Below, piece by piece: positions 22,612-32,554 of a stretch of DNA of 64,000 nt; the stretch's first letter is position 1; each line of letters begins with the position of its first letter. A model generated the notes under the pieces. It ran no database searches, was not told the origin of the DNA, and saw only the letters and a list, made by a program, of their open reading frames with translations. The position numbers and the translations under genes were made by a program. Where the stretch lies: positions 1,105,501 to 1,169,500 of the forward strand of contig JAEVLN010000001.1 of assembly GCA_018350325.1 (NCBI GenBank), read 5' to 3'. Origin of the DNA: Globodera rostochiensis (Eukaryota; Nematoda; Chromadorea; Rhabditida; Heteroderidae).

Positions 22612-23432
22612 TCAGGGATTTGGACGGCCGCAACACCCAAACAGTTCTTGCATTCTCTTCCACATCGACCTCTTTTCCGGCATTGGTCCGATGAGCTCGA
22701 ACATTTCCTGATGTGTGAGCGTTTGGCGCTGCATCAGCATGTCGGCGACCAGCTTCACCGACGGCGCGTACAAGCGCATCAGCGCCACTGCGCGCCTTCA
22801 TCTTGCTCAATGACGCGATCGACGCGCCGCTTCAGGTCCGTGACGCTCAGCTCACCGCGTCCCAGCTGCGCGACCTTCTTGGCCTCCTTCTTCGCCTGGC
22901 GCAGATCGTCGTCACACCCAGGTTTTGACCCGCAAAACAACTGGGCGGAGGCACCGCCAGCTTAAATTAAAAATTGAGTTTTGATTTGCTGGCACAAAAG
23001 GAATGCCTGAAAATTGGGCACCAAAGGAATTTTGATTTATAACTTTCTCTAATCTAAACCAATTAGGTCAAACATAATACCAAATAAAAGCTTTCGATGA
23101 GTAGAACCTATCTTCAAATAGAAACTATCAAATGATCAAAATTCGAAAAGTTATGGCCAAAAAAACATAAAAATAGCATTAAGGCCAAATTTCTTTTTGG
23201 TGCCCAATTTTCCGTATGCCCGCAAAAAGTCACCAAGCATCGCGCAGATGTTGTCACGCCATGTGCTCACTGTGTTGATGCCAAGGCGCCTGACGCTGGA
23301 GTGACCAGCTTCGTCGTCAGTCTCGACGACACTGACGCGCGAGACCTTGCCGGCGTCCGGCAAGCGGTAGGACGCTACCGCGTGACCAGCCTCGTGAAAG
23401 GCTGTGTTTCGGCGGTTGGCGTAGTCCATGCC
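22612..23432 (-). pseudogene. remnant of an M41 (AFG3/paraplegin-type) AAA protease
   Basis: The exon 23432-23234 encodes a peptidase segment with the zinc motif HEAGH and, through donor gtgact, joins the exon starting at 22960 in phase to give ICAMLAGGASAQLFCG, equivalent to the LGGRxAEExxFG segment; the later DDDL supplies the third metal-ligand region. The reading frame then meets TGA near 22785, but a frame one base away immediately continues the family's C-terminal helices (RLYAPSVKLVADML, FELIGPMPEK) to TGA at 22612. That is one frameshift at about 22785-22795. No Walker A/B or SRH exons were seen upstream to 25.4 kb, and no membrane segments. Intact m-AAA proteases perform quality control in the inner mitochondrial membrane. 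This copy looks like a truncated pseudogene, although an assembly indel could explain the frameshift alone. Confidence 0.75.
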
Positions 23433-23449
23433 CTTAAAAAATAATTTCT

Positions 23450-25430
23450 TTTAGTAATTTAGATTGATTATTTTAAATAATCTCCAAGCCTAACGCACGA
23501 ATCTGCAAAAATTTTTGCGCGAACTCAACTATGAAGAAAGTTATGGCCCCTCAAAGTTGGCCAAAAACCATAGGGGGGGGGGGCGGGAGGGGGATGAGAC
23601 GATAAATTGATAAACTCGGACTCGGAAGAAAATTTTCTATCCCTTTAATTTTTGAGGGCTTCGGCCTGGCGTTAAAAAAATTATTTTAACGGTTTTGTGA
23701 TGAAAATTCGTCTTAAAATTGTTAAATTTCAAAAAATTTTGTACAATTTTTTGGTAATAGTTTAGTCCAGGGTTGTGATAGGTGCTGCTTTACCAACTTT
23801 TTGTAATTTTTTGAAAGGCCGATTTTCTGTTTTTTCGAGAGCTTCGTGGTTTTTTTTGTTGGTAAATGGATGAAAATAAAATGGTAGCGATTCCTTTTTT
23901 GTTTTTATTAGTTCCCGCACAAATTCTTGATCGAAAAATCAGCACCAAAAAAAACCTAAAGAAGTGTAAGGTCGATAAAAATTTTTATTAATTTGGTTCT
24001 TCGGACCTTTTGTCGTCATTTTGTATAAAATTCGGAGCATAGAGCCGGAAGAACTTATGATTACATTCGATTTGACTGATTTTTTAGTGATCAAACCACA
24101 CAGAACCAATCATCAAAATATTTCCAAACAAAACAAAGGCAAAAAATGCACAAAATGCGAAATTTTTAGCTCAATTGATGCCCGATCCCGTCCGCCGGCG
24201 GACTCTACCGTATGCCCACCGATCCTTTCCTACAGTATCAAAACGGAATGCCAAAAAAATTAGATTAAATTTTTTCTTTCTTTTCCACATTCTTGATCAC
24301 ACAGTTGCGATTTGAACAGCAAAGAATGTTGCCGGTGAATTCGCCGCGACTAAATGGCGATCAAAAAAAAATGAATGAACAAAATTTGTGGGAGAGACCG
24401 AATTGCATAAACCAGAGCACTCCACAACTGAGTCCCCGCGATTGCTTCAACGCTATTTTTGCTATTTTTAAGAATAATAAATATTACATAGGATTTATTT
24501 GAAAATGATTGTCAAAATTGGCAGGGAACCGAATCAGTCAACAAAATCTGATCCCGATCCGGCCTGAATTTGGATCCCGACCCTTCGGAGTTCGAACATG
24601 CCGTCCCCAAATGTCGGGATCCAACCCTACTTTATTCATACCATTCTGCTCTTAATTAGGTCATTACGTTTCAAATTGTTTCATATTATGTGCCAGTCCT
24701 CTTGCTTAAATTTCAATTTTTGGTGATCGATGGCGGCGAAGGGTTTCCTCCCGTCCGTTTTGATTAATTCGACGCGAATTCGGCGCATCGCAACACAAAC
24801 AAATCGGCGGTTGCGCGAGCCGACGATTTAAAAGGGACAATGACAAATTGCGATCGAGAAGAGAGGACTCATCTCCAATTAATGGATCTTTTATGTAAAT
24901 TTCTTGAAAAAAAAGTCCCGGAAACTCAAGAATTGTGTCGAGAGTGCTGAACATTGCCATTAACAAATTAGTACTCAAATCAAGTTTTAAGCCAATTTTT
25001 CAATTATCAAAATAAAACATTTGAAATTCTTTGCGTGGCCCTTTTAACTTTTACTAATGATCCTTAAGCAGGGTAATTGTCTTTTACACAAGTTGAACGA
25101 AATGTTTGGTTTTAAACTATTTCTGGGGTTCAAGGGCGCTGATCAGTGATCACGAATCTGGCTGGCATTCTTTTCCATATATCTATGATTTTGAACATCA
25201 AAGATTCTCAAACTTAATCAACTAAAACCGGGCATTGCTTCATATTTGGAGAATAATTCCATACACAACAAAATCATTACATACATACACAACAAAATGC
25301 CACATCAAACAAATCCAACAACAACAACAATAAATATTGACATTATCTATCATCTATCTATACATATATTTCTGAGTTCATTATAATCGTCTCCATCTTT
25401 AAGACAACGGCTTTGAAGGGATTTGGTGCC
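23450..25430. other. AT-rich intergenic stretch
   Basis: No supported exon. It contains a G run at 23570-23590 and a cluster of gatcccgatccgg-type half-palindromes at 24540-24605 ending ggatccaaccctac, probably a decayed TAGGGTT-type MITE end. Confidence 0.5.
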
Positions 25431-25433
25431 GAT

Positions 25434-26892
25434 TTAGTCACGCTCGCTCTTCAGCTCGGCGGGAATCGAAGGCGATGAGTGCGATGATTTTTTGCGCTTA
25501 GGCGACGACGGCGCCTGAAAGAACTTCAAAAGTTATATAAATTTAGAGTTGGGGGTTTTGTACCGTCGTCTTCGTGTTCGACGGAGGAACGAAGGGCAGA
25601 AAGTCGATCGGAAACGGAAAGATGATGGTGGAGTTGCGCTCAGCGCTGAAAAGGAATGTCACAGAAAATCGAATTAATTTTTTTTTTAAATTTCATACGA
25701 AATCGTGTTCAGTGTCTGCAGGTAGCGAAGTTGAAGTGCCGCCGGCGTTTCAGAAATGACCGATGCAGCATCGCGCAGTGCAAGCGACGCCCTCTTTTCG
25801 CCCTCGGCCGCGACCACCTGAAAATTGTTTTGTTTGTTGAAAAATTGTCTAAGTTTTTAATAAAACTCTTCCTCACCTTGGCTCGAGCCTCGCGTCCTGC
25901 CTCCGCCTCTGCGGCCATTGCGCGTTGCATGTCGCGCGGCAAACGCACGTCCTTCACCTCCACACGTTCCACCCTCACGCCCCAGTTGTCGGTGGGCTCG
26001 TCCAGCACTTTCTGAAATTCTCATTGGCTTCACACCAAAAGAACATTGGACAACTCCTCCTGCACCTGAATTTGAATGTTGACTTCGTCACGCTTGCTGA
26101 GCATCTCGCTCAAAGTGCGGGTGCCCAAAACGCTGCGCAACATCGTCTGAGCCAACAGTTTGGTGGACATCGCGGCATCCTCAATGTTCACAACAGCTTT
26201 TGTGGCGTCGAACACACGGAAATAGATCACCTGAAAAGGACGACGGAACGTTTAAAATTTCAAAAACAAAAAATTGAAGAAGCCGACCGCATCCACAGTG
26301 ACGGTGACCGAGTCTTTGCAGAGAATCTCCTGCGGCGGCACATCGAACGACATCGTGCGCATGTCGACGTTGCGATATCTTAAAATAGGGACAACATTTC
26401 TTTTAAAAAATTTCAAAATTCCAAAAAATTCACTCGTCAATGCACGGAATGATGAAGAAAAGGCCTAAAACAGTTGAATGAAAAGACTGAGCAAAATGTC
26501 CAATTTTCACGCACCTGGGCCCACTGCTCCGCCCCTCTTCAGCTTGCCCACACGGAAAATCACCTCAAATTTGGGAAAATCAAACATTTTACTCCACATT
26601 TTGCTACCCACCGCGCGTTCGTACTGCTGAACGATCTGAAAATAAAAAAGAGTCAGATGATCGCATTCAAAAGCTCCGATTTCTTGCCTTAACGCAGGCG
26701 AAAACAGTGATCGGAAAAGTGAGGATGACGAGAATGTAGCTGAAGAAGATCAAAAGCGAAGAGCAGAATCTTAATCAAAATCAGATTGACTTTAACTGAA
26801 TTCGTCCGACTCATTCATTCATTTTACCCGTGCGGTTCCGTGTCGTCTGCGGGCAATGACGTTCTTGAAGATTCACGATGAAGAGAAGACAT
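25434..26892 (-). CDS. stomatin/MEC-2-family (SPFH) membrane protein
   Basis: Eleven exons, all phases consistent, 314 aa: 26892-26828, 26769-26688, 26635-26612, 26563-26515, 26464-26434, 26378-26288, 26230-26045, 26011-25877, 25817-25699, 25645-25564 and 25514-25434. A 22-residue hydrophilic start is followed by one long hydrophobic hairpin segment (about 25-48: [19 protein letters not shown]), then [24 protein letters not shown], the SPFH domain with [16 protein letters not shown], and a helical oligomerisation region ([21 protein letters not shown]). The end carries [22 protein letters not shown] and a Ser/Lys-rich tail. Stomatins are cholesterol-binding scaffold proteins on the inner face of the plasma membrane that tune ion channels; MEC-2 does this for touch channels. 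Which C. elegans paralogue (STO, MEC-2, UNC-24 class) cannot be decided. Exon 2 ends AAG followed by gcaag, a GC-AG intron; intron 3 is 48 bp and intron 7 is 33 bp. Confidence 0.95.
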
Positions 26893-27145
26893 TACGAATA
26901 GACAATAGAGAGAATGACAGTTTTCTGGAGTCTTAATGTTTTAGTCTCACAAATCAAGGCAGAAAAAGAAAATTTGTGGATGGATGCGGCGCTTAAATAA
27001 ACAGACATTTTGTTCTGATCGATAGGGTAAAGACAAAATCGATAAATTTTGAATTTTTTGGCGTAATGTTCATCCATTTTTTCTGTTTTTTTCTGAAAAG
27101 CTTGTTTGGTTTTAAAATAAAAGGCATTTCTTAATAAAAAACCTC

Positions 27146-27547
27146 GGTAATAGTTAAGTTTGTACCCCCCCCCTTTTTTGAAAAAATACTAAATTTTTAA
27201 AAAGTCATATAAAACAAGTTTCCGGGGGTTTTTGGGGTCGCTGATCACGATTCTGACATTTATTTTACCCAATTCCGAACCCCGAACCCGAATTCGAACT
27301 ATTTTTCGAACAATTCATAAAATGCATCATCACCAAATCGCTTCGATTTTGGGCAATAAATGTTAATTTTTTGTAAAAAAAAAATTCGAAAAATAGTTCG
27401 AATTCGGGTTCGGGGTTCGGAATTGGGTAAAATAAATGTCAGAATCGTGATCAGCGACCCCAAAAACCCCCGGAAACTTGTTTTATATGACTTTTTAAAA
27501 ATTTAGTATTTTTTCAAAAAAGGGGGGGTACAAACTTAACTATTACC
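27146..27547. mobile_element. 402-bp fold-back element with 8-bp TSD
   Basis: The left arm 27146-27310 and right arm 27385-27547 are reverse complements over about 165 bp, differing only in a poly-C/poly-G length (9 against 7), around a 74-bp loop. Outer ends are GGTAATAGTTAAG and CTTAACTATTACC. Direct repeats aaaacctc flank it (27138-27145 and 27548-27555). Near-perfect arm identity implies a recent origin or gene conversion. No ORF is encoded, so it depends on a transposase elsewhere. The 8-bp TSD fits hAT or Merlin class. A transcript would form a long dsRNA hairpin. Confidence 0.93.
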
Positions 27548-27975
27548 AAAACCTCATTCTATTTTGTTTAGCACATGTCTGAAATTTTACAAATGTAGGA
27601 TTTCGGTTAGATTTGAATAAAATTTTTTTGATTTCATTTTAAAAATGGCATTTTAGTGCCGATTTTGGCATTTTTTGTGCCTATGTCATGCCTAGATTAG
27701 AAAAATTTGTGCTTATTTATGCGCTATTTTGCAATTTTTTTTGCCTAAAAGTAGTAGCCAAACACCTGATAGTAAGTGCACAACGATATAACAAAACCAT
27801 AGGGGGGGGGGGGACCCTTTTGGTCAAATTTATGAAAAATATTTTTTATTCCAAAAATTGTCTGAAAAGGTGGAAAGCCATCATCGCATGCTTGCCTTTC
27901 AGTTATTATATCCGGCTTTTGTTACCATTTTTCGTGAAGTTTTACTAAATTGCAGGGCATTTTTATGGTCGTTTG

Positions 27976-28149
27976 TAGGGTTAGACAAAACCGGATAATC
28001 TGGAACCGGTATGGGAAAATTTTGGATAAAAATTATCCGGTCTTAAACGATGACAGCTAAATTATGCTGGATCCGGGACCGGTATCCGGGTGTTTTTGAG
28101 CTATCCGGTATCCGGGGGACCCGGATAAATCCGGGTTTGTCCAACCCTA
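27976..28149. mobile_element. 174-bp hAT-like MITE (TAGGGTT family), perfect 8-bp TSD
   Basis: Termini TAGGGTTAGACAAA and TTTGTCCAACCCTA are inverted (13/14). Identical gtcgtttg flanks lie at 27968-27975 and 28150-28157. The interior is rich in atccgg and ccggtat. Confidence 0.92.
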
Positions 28150-28398
28150 GTCGTTTGTTGAAAATGTTATAAAAAATTGTCGGAAATTCACTCGAAAAAG
28201 TTGCACCGCCTCGGAAAACGTCATTTTTTTTTGACTAAATTATAGTTATACGAAAAGAAAAACTTTTTTTATTTTGGATAAACAATTTTGTTTTGCCTAG
28301 CTCTGTTGGATTTTCCCTCTTTTGCTGACAGCTTCGACCTGTAAAAGCAACTATTACCGGCGCTGTCCAGCTCCATTGTGTTTATATTTGTTGTATAC

Positions 28399-28595
28399 CA
28401 AGGGCGGAGCCAGGAATTTTTTTCGGGGGGGGGGATCCAAAAAAGTCGATTCTTAGGGGTGTATTTTTTGCTGTTTATTGCATTTTTGTTAAGCAATTTT
28501 TCCGAAAAAAAGTTGCATATCACTTTAAATTTTCAAAAAATTTCATTTTCGGGGGGGGGGGGGGAAGGGCCGGGCCCCCCCTGGCTCCGCCCTTA
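28399..28595. mobile_element. 197-bp hAT-like MITE (CAAGGGCGGAGCC family), perfect 8-bp TSD
   Basis: Termini CAAGGGCGGAGCCAGG and CCTGGCTCCGCCCTTA are inverted (15/16). The flanks ttgtatac at 28391-28398 and 28596-28603 are identical. The interior tattgcatttttgttaagca is shared with the larger copy at 52683, so both are members of one family. Confidence 0.93.
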
Positions 28596-28667
28596 TTGTA
28601 TACTAAGAATGTGTTTCACATTATATGTAACCGGACCCCGAAATTTTTGATCAAAAACAAATTGCAG

Positions 28668-30778
28668 GTGGCATGGACAAAAAATCGCCAAAGATGGTCT
28701 ACCATTCGTTCGTTTCGCTCGCTTACTTCTCCTCGCTGTTCGGCTCCATTCTCGCAGACAACTTTTTTTGCCGTTTCCGTGTCATCCTTTGGGTTAGCAA
28801 CAATTAGTTTTAATTTGTTCGATCGGAATTGCGTCAACGTTTTAGCGTTAATGAATAAAGAGAGTGTACTGATCGAGATTCTCGATCGAAATTTCGATCA
28901 TGTTTCTCGATAAATCGATCATTGTTTTGCACAATTTTTTTAACAAATTGCCATCAAAGATCAAAAAAATTAACAATTTGCCATCAAAATCAAAAAAAAA
29001 TTTTGCGCGCCGCGCTCAGATGGTTCAAATTCCCCCTCCCAAAAAATTTTTCTGGCTACGGCCCTGCCGGGCTCTATTAATAAATGCCAAAAAACAACTC
29101 CCAAAACGTTTGATGGACGGTTGCCAATGCCATCCGAGCATTAGGTACTTTTGGGCATTGACATCATCTACCCTTCCCGGGTTTCCGGTGTTGGTTCGTG
29201 TGTCTCTGAAACATTAATTTCCGGATAGGCCGGATAGCCCTCCATTTCCCCCCCCCCTTCGTCAGGTGTCGCTCGTCTACGTGTTTGGCCACGCGTTTCT
29301 GTCCGCCGGTGCCATTCCGTTTATGGACAGTTTGGTGCGCAAAGTGTTGGACTATTCCGGGTTGGCGGTGATCGCGCTGGCCACCGGTGGCATGGCTGGC
29401 GATGATCAACAACGGCTCTCGGTCAGTCAGTCGTCATGAGGAGGGGGGGGGGGGGGTATGTCAATTACAGCGCCCGAACTGCTTCAACTTCGGTGGTACA
29501 CTTGCTATGTGTCGATCGATACGCGGGGTTCCGGGATTCCCGAAACTTTTGGTTTCCCCGAGCAGTTAGGGTGTCCTCGCTGGGGAAATGCCGAATTTTC
29601 TGATTAGTTTTTGATCAATTTGTTTCATTTTTGAAGGGCAGCACTTGGGTGCTGCAGGCGAGGCGAGTGGACGGCCGAATTGGATGGTTTACAATTTTGC
29701 CGGACCAAGTGAACACGCTGAACCCGCTGCTTGTGCTGATTTTGGTCCCATTGTTTGAGGCATGGCTTTATCCAAGTGAGTTTCTTTTTCAGTGCCGTTA
29801 ACGGTGTGCCGTGCCTGATCAGGGATGTAACCGGATGCCAATGCTAGGAATTCGGAAGCCGGCATGACGGACCCAAAAATGCCCAGGGCTCCAGCATCCG
29901 GTTTTATCCCTGCCCCTGGCACATTTGTGGACTCAAACTTTTGAAAAATCAAAAAATTTTAAATCAATTTTAAGTAGGCGATTTCACGTGCATGGAAATT
30001 ATTATTATTTTTTTTATGGAGATAGTTTTACAGAAAGTTAATGGGATTATAGCGGTTGGACACTTTGTTGTTCACTTCTTTTTTACTGTAATTGAATAAA
30101 TATTTGTCCCCTGCAGCGACAAACAAAATGTGCAAAGTGACGCCGCTTCGAAAAATGGCGATTGGCGCAATTTTGGCCGCTGTCGCATTTTGCATGGCCG
30201 ACTTTTTGCAGGTAAAAGTTTATGAGTTACCACTCAAAAATTGTATCCGATTTTCTTTTCCTCTTCATTGGACAGTTAAAGCCAAAAATTTTACGGCATT
30301 TTTAGATTAATTTTGAATAGAAACAAATTCCATGCCTCCAAGTGATCAGACCAATCGAGATTCATCTCGATCGAAATCTCGGTCGGTCCTCAATGATGGA
30401 GATTCTTGATCGGTCCTCAAGTCCAATCTGTACTCCAAATCAATCGCAACATTCGTTTTTAACATTACAGCCCATTGAACTCGTCCGGCCCAATTCGGTG
30501 AACATTCTGTGGCAAGTGCCCCAACTTTTTGTGATGACTGTCGGCGAAATTTTGTTGTCCGTCACCGGATTGGAATTCTCTTACTCCCAGGCGGCGCCGA
30601 GCATGAAGAGTGTAGTGCAGGTGCAATTTACACAAAAATCGCATATTTTTTTTTGCCCAACAAAACGTCAAAAAAAAAATCTTTAAAATATTAAAATAAA
30701 TTTAATTGTTTTAAGGCTCTTTGGTTGCTGACAGTCTTCTTCGGCAACATCATTGACATTGTAATCTCCTTTCAATAG
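28668..30778 (+). CDS. shortened POT/PEPT (SLC15) peptide-transporter gene, probably degenerate
   Basis: Proton-coupled oligopeptide transporter homology in exons 28668-28792, 29266-29421, 29637-29775, 30117-30211, 30471-30620 and 30716-30778, all open and mutually in phase. The pieces correspond to a membrane segment (YHSFVSLAYFSSLFGSILAD), the SLVYVFGHAFLSAGAIPF region, GSTWVLQARRVDGRIGWF with PDQVNTLNPLLVLILVPLF, LRKMAIGAILAAVAF, ILWQVPQLFVMTVGEILLSVTGLEFSYSQAAP, and ALWLLTVFFGN. Missing compared with PEPT1/PEPT-1 are the first membrane segment, about three segments between the second and third exons (only a trace at 29471-29494), the large extracellular domain, and the C-terminus. It cannot encode a full 12-segment carrier. 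It may be a decayed duplicate, although the open phases across deletions are striking. See the possible join to the following peroxidase exons. Confidence 0.65.
29820..29912. mobile_element. 93-bp MITE-like inverted repeat related to the giant minisatellite
   Basis: Ends CAGGGATGTAACCGGATGC and GCATCCGGTTTTATCCCTG are inverted repeats (17/19). The interior contains ggaattcggaag and gacccaaaaatgccc, close to the 28-bp unit of the 32.9-37.4 kb array. No clean TSD is visible. Confidence 0.65.
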
Positions 30779-30850
30779 GGCTAGAGGATTTTTTTGGGAT
30801 TATCCATTTGCTTTCGTGTCTGTCAAATTTCCCCCATTTCCCCAAATCAG

Positions 30851-31205
30851 CCCCGTTTCCCGTGTTTTGTTGCCGGCGACGAGCGCAACTCGCATCAGCC
30901 CGGCCTCACCACAATACACAATATGTTCCTTCGTGAGCACAATCGAATCGCGCGACAATTACAGGTACAAGCTGATCCCGCCCGAATATGTTCTTGATCA
31001 TGAATGATCATGAGCGGAAATTGTGTCCAAAAGACTGTTTGCTCTGCCCGTACCGTCCATATCCAAAACTAATTGATTGGACCAACAGGCGATGAACACG
31101 GGATGGAATGACGAGAAGCTGTACCAGGAGACAAGACGTATCGTTGGCGCACACTTCCAGCACATCGTTTTCAAGGAGTACTTGCCCAAGCTGATCGGCC
31201 AACGT
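30851..31205 (+). pseudogene. animal haem-peroxidase fragment
   Basis: Two in-phase exons, 30851-30964 and 31089-31205, match the animal (peroxidasin/MLT-7-like) haem peroxidase: [31 protein letters not shown], then [20 protein letters not shown] and EYLPKLIG. These enzymes cross-link cuticle or matrix tyrosines using peroxide. Only this roughly 77-residue central part is present. The N-terminal region with the distal His and the proximal-His half are not visible on either side, so it is a fragment or part of a larger chimera. The last exon ends at a good donor (gtaggt) without a recognised partner. Confidence 0.7.
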
Positions 31206-31209
31206 GTAG

Positions 31210-32550
31210 GTCCTCCTCCACAAACTCTTTTTATCGAAACATGTTAGAAGTGTGATCCAGAATAAAGAAAGGACTTGAGAACTGAGCGAGAATCTCGAAA
31301 AAAAATAAAAAATCGAGATTCTTTCGAGATCACAGAAAAACCTATCTCGAAAAATTGCGACGAGAATCTCAATCGTCGTTTCTCTAATCAAGCAGATTCC
31401 CCCAAATTTTTTAAGATGGATTTTTTAACAAACGATCCCTTGCCTCTTATATAGTTTAGCACCCACAATTTTATGAAAAAAAGTTTAAGAAGGCGATAAA
31501 AAAGTTTTCTAAAAGTATTCGGAGGGCGTAAGAAGCCAATTGAACTTTATTTAGGTGCTCTTCACATTCAGTTCCGTCCAAAACTGTTCCTTCTCTGATT
31601 GATTCAGCAAAAATGGACGATTCGATACGACGACGACGATTTCCAAATTTAATTTCATTCGAATATTCTCAATTTTTTATTGTATGAAACGAGTTATTTT
31701 GTATTTCAATTTGTTTAGGCTTATTTTTAATTAAATAAATTAAAGGCTATTTGAATTCGTGGATTTATTTCAAATATTTTTATTTATTTAGTAGCAAATT
31801 CAAAAACAAAAAGTTGAACTAATAAGTAAAATGAGTGGTTTTTGGGGTAAGTTCAAGAATGAAATCGAGCCCAATGGACGAAATTTCGTTTCGGTTTCGT
31901 GGGTTTTGTGTTCGTCCTAGAATTTCGTTTCGTGAATGAAAACAAAAATTTTTTCGTTTCGTTTTCGAAAATGAAAAATTCTGTTTTCGTCCCGCCCTAT
32001 CCAAAAAATTGATGTCGGTTCGGTAAAAGTTTTTTAGACTCGAGATTCCCGAACAAAATTCAATAAACAACAAACTTTGAAGTGTTCGACAAATGCACGG
32101 TGAGATTGTGGCCAAGAATTTGGAGCCGTTTGCTTTGGATTTGGCCAAGAAGAGATTGGATTTGAGTGGGTCGGATTGGGTGAGGGATATGCCATTTTTG
32201 CGTGTTGGGGCTGAGCGGGGAGGGGGGGGGGGGGTTGGGGGAGGGAGAGAACCCGTGGCAGAGAAGAAGCATCAGCAGAGAGGGGAACGAGTAGAGAGAG
32301 ATCAGATCGGTCGGGGACAGACGGATTCAAATAAATCCCTCCGAATTCCGGATTTTTGGCACAATCTGTGGACATACATATTCCCGAGTCCGGTCTGATC
32401 TCTGGCGTCCGGAAAAATGATTTGCCCGGAGGGGAAAGGATGGACAATGTGTGACCTGATCAACCAGTTGGTTGCCTAATGATGTTCAGCAGAATGGTCC
32501 TAATGATTTGTTTCCTCCTCCTCCGGCTGGCACTAACATTATCGCCGCCG
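31210..32550. other. intergenic stretch with MITE fragments
   Basis: 31262-31385 is rich in cgagaatctcg and gagattc motifs of the TAGAG family and ends ttctcta; a related fragment lies at 30340-30425. 31870-32010 holds tttcgttttcgaaaatg-type fold-back sequence. 32200-32240 is a G-rich run. No supported exon. Confidence 0.5.
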
Positions 32551-32554
32551 GCCG

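Noticed and set aside
24706..24978. 90-codon minus-strand ORF near the M41 remnant, considered as a missing upstream exon
   Set aside because: It has no Walker motifs, SRH or membrane segments and no good splice sites.
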